64,000 nucleotides of DNA from Colias croceus (taxonomy: Eukaryota; Arthropoda; Insecta; Lepidoptera; Pieridae), in the NCBI RefSeq assembly GCF_905220415.1, contig NC_059554.1, positions 3,621,001 to 3,685,000 of the forward strand. Direction: 5' to 3'. Each line of letters starts with the position of its first letter. Position 1 is the first letter of the stretch. The notes under the pieces are model-generated. The model was not told the origin of the DNA. It worked only from the letters and a program-made list of their open reading frames with translations, and did no database searches. This document shows positions 62,501 to 64,000 of this stretch, piece after piece. Both the position numbers and the translations under genes were made by a program.

Positions 62501-63851
62501 ACTTAGGTTATAAATTCGGCATTTCAATATGTACCCTAACGCACCATGTTACGGTTTATTTTAGTATAAACATCCCTAGGTATATTAGCTGTTTTGTTTC
62601 TCTTTGCTCAGAAATTCCAAATTCAAAAACATTCAGCTATTGAACAACAGAGGGCGTTAGTTTTCGATACATATAACTTTGAACCTCAACACACAGAGAT
62701 AAGGTTGAAATTTGTGTCACTCTACATTAATGACATTAACTTGATGCTATGCTCTAAGGGATATCAGCCTTGTTATCGATAATTCACAAATAAATATTTG
62801 TTTGTGCATTTTTTTTTCTTTCTATTATATGAGTATAGTATAATGTGTCACATTTTGGAGTATGTTTATTACTACTAAGTACATCTTTTCATATTATTAT
62901 ATTTAAATAAAAAACGGAATAGAATAGTATAAATCTATATTTACAAAATACAAACAGAAAATATGCATTATTTTAAATCTTGGAACTGCCGTAGGTTTGA
63001 TGTATCGGTGGCCTTTGTTAGACTGCTTAGTGCTGTTCGGCATCCAGTTAACTCGTCACGTTGCATTTATCCATTTCTCTTTTAAATTAGCCTCTTTGGA
63101 AAATCTATAAATAAATAGGACAAATGAAAGCTAAGGAAAAATAAAATCAAATTTAATATTTATAATGTTTGTCTTTTCTAAAGTATTGATACTGTCGATA
63201 TGCGCCACATGCATCACTAATCCGACATTCGTTTGTTTATTGCAATAATATTCCAGAAAGACTTGTTTGCTGTTCAATCTATAATGGTACTAATTTCTTA
63301 TGACTTAAGGTTCATTTTGACTAGATATTTGTAAACAATTTTGACAAATTACGAGAAGCGAAGTTATAACATCAAATATATTTAAAATAAATAAAAATAA
63401 GACTTACCGATGGTATGAAATGCCTCCATTGCTGATATTATTTCGTCTGCTATCATTTTTGCACTCTAATACCGAACAACACGTCCTAATTAATGAATAA
63501 ATATGGAAAAAACGTTTGACAGCTGACAACCGACTCGAATATTTTTCCGCGCACAACTGAGAGCAAGTTAGGTGATCTTACCTTACTAGTGACACGTGGG
63601 CCACGCCCACTTCTATTTGTTTTTACTGTTCTGTGAGATAAACTCAAAAATATCCGGAATTTGTCAAACCTATTATTAATGATGTTATGTTCACAGTAAC
63701 CGGCATCCGCGACCTGGTATGGCTGCCAGTAGAACAATGGCGGCGCGACGGGCGGCTCGTGCACGGGCTGCGGCGCGGCGCCGCGTCCTTCACCGCGCGC
63801 ACCGCCGTCGCCGCGCTCGACATCACCGCGCGCCTGCTGCACCTCGTGCAG
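44076..63851 (+). CDS. Atg2: Autophagy-related protein 2 (35 exons, 3' end beyond the window)
   Basis: ATG2 is a rod-shaped bridge protein that moves phospholipids from the endoplasmic reticulum to the growing autophagosome membrane, working with WIPI/ATG18 and ATG9; it also affects lipid droplets. The N-terminus (FWYPWSESIKKRACRYLLQRY and LEEKLTLDQLSVDLYNGTGT) is the conserved chorein-type lipid-transfer entrance. RINSDLLLWEPRV near the middle, SLTWNMYGGHDF and VKFQHEVYPPGG in the CAD region, and LDYVGKRVDL, LNCSELTLKRLDY and LPGLLSGIGPMHSLL near the C-terminus are all family signatures. The window holds 2037 codons; human ATG2A and ATG2B have about 1940 and 2080, so little is missing. The start is the first ATG of the conserved block. 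Exon positions are given in the two following entries. Confidence 0.95.
45055..45097. repeat. Perfect 19-bp palindrome in Atg2 intron 2
   Basis: ATGTATTTCAAATTTACTA (45055-45073) is exactly inverted at 45079-45097 around a 5-nt loop. Confidence 0.75.
46852..47090 (-). repeat. Dispersed repeat, family A, in Atg2 intron 5
   Basis: In reverse it starts AGCTTTCCACCCGCGGCTTC and ends TATAATATTAGTATG. It is the uninterrupted counterpart of the copy at 5780-6145 and shows where the 143-bp insertion entered that copy. Confidence 0.75.
49642..49784. mobile_element. MITE with ACGTGACAACG ends, Atg2 intron 11
   Basis: GACGTGACAACG (49642-49653) is inverted at 49773-49784 with one mismatch. The interior is GC-rich. 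The ends match those of the element at 61649-61795, so both belong to one family. Confidence 0.65.
50753..50870 (-). repeat. Intronic repeat shared with 61024-61142
   Basis: The segment from ACACGTGTCAGAAGTAAAAC to CTTAACGCGTC matches the reverse complement of 61024-61142. This includes the TTTGGCAAGATT and GCCATGACGCGAC phrases. The GAAGT-AAACTTC ends suggest a small TIR element. Confidence 0.65.
52508..52684 (+). repeat. Degenerate family A-like repeat in Atg2 intron 16
   Basis: It begins ACTAGCTTTCTGCCCGCGGC, the typical head, followed by AAAATCCGTTGCGTATTTTT and a tail near ACTTTGTTTTATACTATG. The open frame across it is not a gene. Confidence 0.6.
53951..63851 (+). CDS. Atg2: Atg2 exons 19-35 (exon map)
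   Basis: Exons: 53951-54101, 54366-54550, 54828-55012, 55278-55542, 55759-55945, 56457-56564, 56638-56903, 57149-57357, 57826-57957, 58350-58533, 59150-59317, 59631-59790, 60128-60310, 60669-60837, 61236-61382, 61853-61980 and 63697-63851. Exon 32 ends in an atypical donor (AG followed by GTTGGT). Exons 28, 31 and 35 are strikingly GC-rich compared with the others. Exon 31 encodes a Gly/Ser/Thr/Pro-rich loop. Exon 35 encodes the conserved IRDLVWLPVEQWRRDGRL and RGAASFTA segments, and the gene continues after the window ends. Confidence 0.88.
55946..56400 (+). repeat. Two extra non-coding copies of most of Atg2 exon 23, plus a partial
   Basis: Downstream of the real exon (55759-55945), its 3' part with donor and adjoining intron recurs at about 55990-56165 and about 56176-56370. 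A short further start lies at 56379-56410. The spacing is about 185 bp. In both copies the Trp codon TGG of CWDSASAL has become TGA. Copy 2 also lost 2 bp in the GAGACACACCAG stretch. Neither has an acceptor. They are therefore pseudo-exons and not an alternative set. Confidence 0.85.
57613..57795 (+). repeat. Dispersed repeat, ACTAGCGGTCCGCC family, Atg2 intron 26
   Basis: It shares its first 60 bp or more with 35744-35923 (through GGTACATATTTCGCAATAAA) but has a different tail ending in CTTTATAATATTAGTGTAG. Confidence 0.7.
58549..58725. mobile_element. Probable TIR element in Atg2 intron 28
   Basis: ACTTCTTTTGGCG near 58558 faces CGCCAAAGAAGT near 58709-58720. The GAAGT-ATACTTC head recalls the repeats at 50753 and 61024, so a shared family is possible. 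It is non-coding. Confidence 0.5.
58726..59149. other. Remainder of Atg2 intron 28
   Basis: No exon or clear repeat was recognised. The small frames here are not supported. Confidence 0.4.
61024..61142 (+). repeat. Intronic repeat, Atg2 intron 32
   Basis: GAAGTGAAACTTCCTGAGGC opens the unit and AAGTTTCACTTCTGACACGT closes it, giving a short TIR. It is the opposite-strand partner of 50753-50870. Confidence 0.65.
61649..61795. mobile_element. MITE with perfect 15-bp TIRs, Atg2 intron 33
   Basis: ACGTGATAACGTCTT (61649-61663) is exactly inverted at 61781-61795. The ends resemble the element at 49642-49784. The reverse frame through it is incidental. Confidence 0.75.
61981..63696 (+). other. 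Long Atg2 intron 34
   Basis: This is the longest Atg2 intron in the window (1.7 kb). It contains a 57-codon frame at 62612-62782 preceded by an acceptor-like TTTCTCTTTGCTCAG and followed by AATAAA near 62789. The phase does not fit Atg2 exon 34, so it is not counted as an exon. A GC-rich patch at 62215-62310 is unexplained. Confidence 0.5.
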
Positions 63852-63867
63852 GTACACACACACGTGA

Positions 63868-64000
63868 GGGGCCATCCATAAATTACGTCACACGTTTGTA
63901 GGGGGGGGGGTTTCATCAGAGTGTGACAAGGGGCAGGGGGGCTCAAAAACTTTGTGACGTCACATGTGAAATTTATATGTAAAAAAAAACTTGATTTTTT
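63868..64000. repeat. Dispersed repeat running off the window end
   Basis: GGGCCATCCATAAATTACGT followed by GTGACGTCACATGTG are phrases of a widespread insect repeat, with a G-run at 63901-63910. It lies in the intron after Atg2 exon 35 and is truncated by the window. Confidence 0.55.

Noticed and set aside
62612..62782. Possible alternative last exon of Atg2 with acceptor-like sequence, stop codon and AATAAA.
   Set aside because: The 57-codon frame requires phase 0 entry, but exon 34 ends with one carried base. In the correct phase a stop appears after about ten codons. No homology was recognised.
1..64000. Looked for CRISPR arrays, operons, integrated prophage or a defence-type gene cluster.
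   Set aside because: The sequence is animal nuclear DNA with spliced genes; none of these structures is present.

Overview
The window reads as nuclear DNA of a moth or butterfly (Lepidoptera). It is AT-rich with short spliced exons (GT-AG, typical exons 80-270 bp). Introns and spacers are crowded with short dispersed repeats of the lepidopteran type, including units opening with ACTAGCGGTCCGCCCC or ACTAGCTTTCCACCCGCGG and a LINE 3' tail ending in (GAT)n. No operons, bacterial signals, CRISPR arrays, tRNA or rRNA genes were seen. The species cannot be named from the sequence alone.

Layout. 1-672: first coding exon of a secreted CUB-domain protein on the minus strand. 673-22852: about 22 kb without a convincing host gene, holding several mobile elements. 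The clearest are a TIR element with a CTCGAGCGCGTCAGAT motif array (1521-2750) and a long-TIR element carrying a broken cysteine-rich (CXC) ORF (16634-17945). 22853-24147: a full-length but dead mariner-like element (DD37D) with four in-frame stops. 24172-25013 (minus): Thr-rich mucin-like exon. 25848-27236 (minus): complete five-exon mitochondrial ribosomal protein L40 gene. 27855-28142: small inverted-repeat unit enclosing an orphan THAP exon. 28302-33904: a TTAA-associated mobile cluster made of a 296-bp palindromic element and a 5.3-kb element with perfect 35-bp TIRs.

From 35 kb on, the plus strand is gene-dense. It holds a four-exon class A GPCR (35143-38177), a six-exon digestive-type metallocarboxypeptidase zymogen (39277-41517) and a small three-exon secreted protein resembling the MBF2 family (41836-42790). 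It then holds autophagy gene Atg2 (44076 to beyond the end), from which 35 exons with consistent phases were reconstructed by eye (2037 codons in the window). The Atg2 introns carry several small TIR elements and a tandem triplication of most of one exon.

The genes look like unrelated neighbours rather than a pathway: one mitochondrial translation gene, one receptor, one protease, two secreted proteins and one lipid-transfer/autophagy protein. The most informative observations are an Arg at the substrate-pocket position of the carboxypeptidase (predicting acidic C-terminal specificity), the TTAA element cluster, the CXC-protein element, the CTCGAG-array element and the triplicated Atg2 exon. 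All exon boundaries and element ends were read manually, without alignment software.
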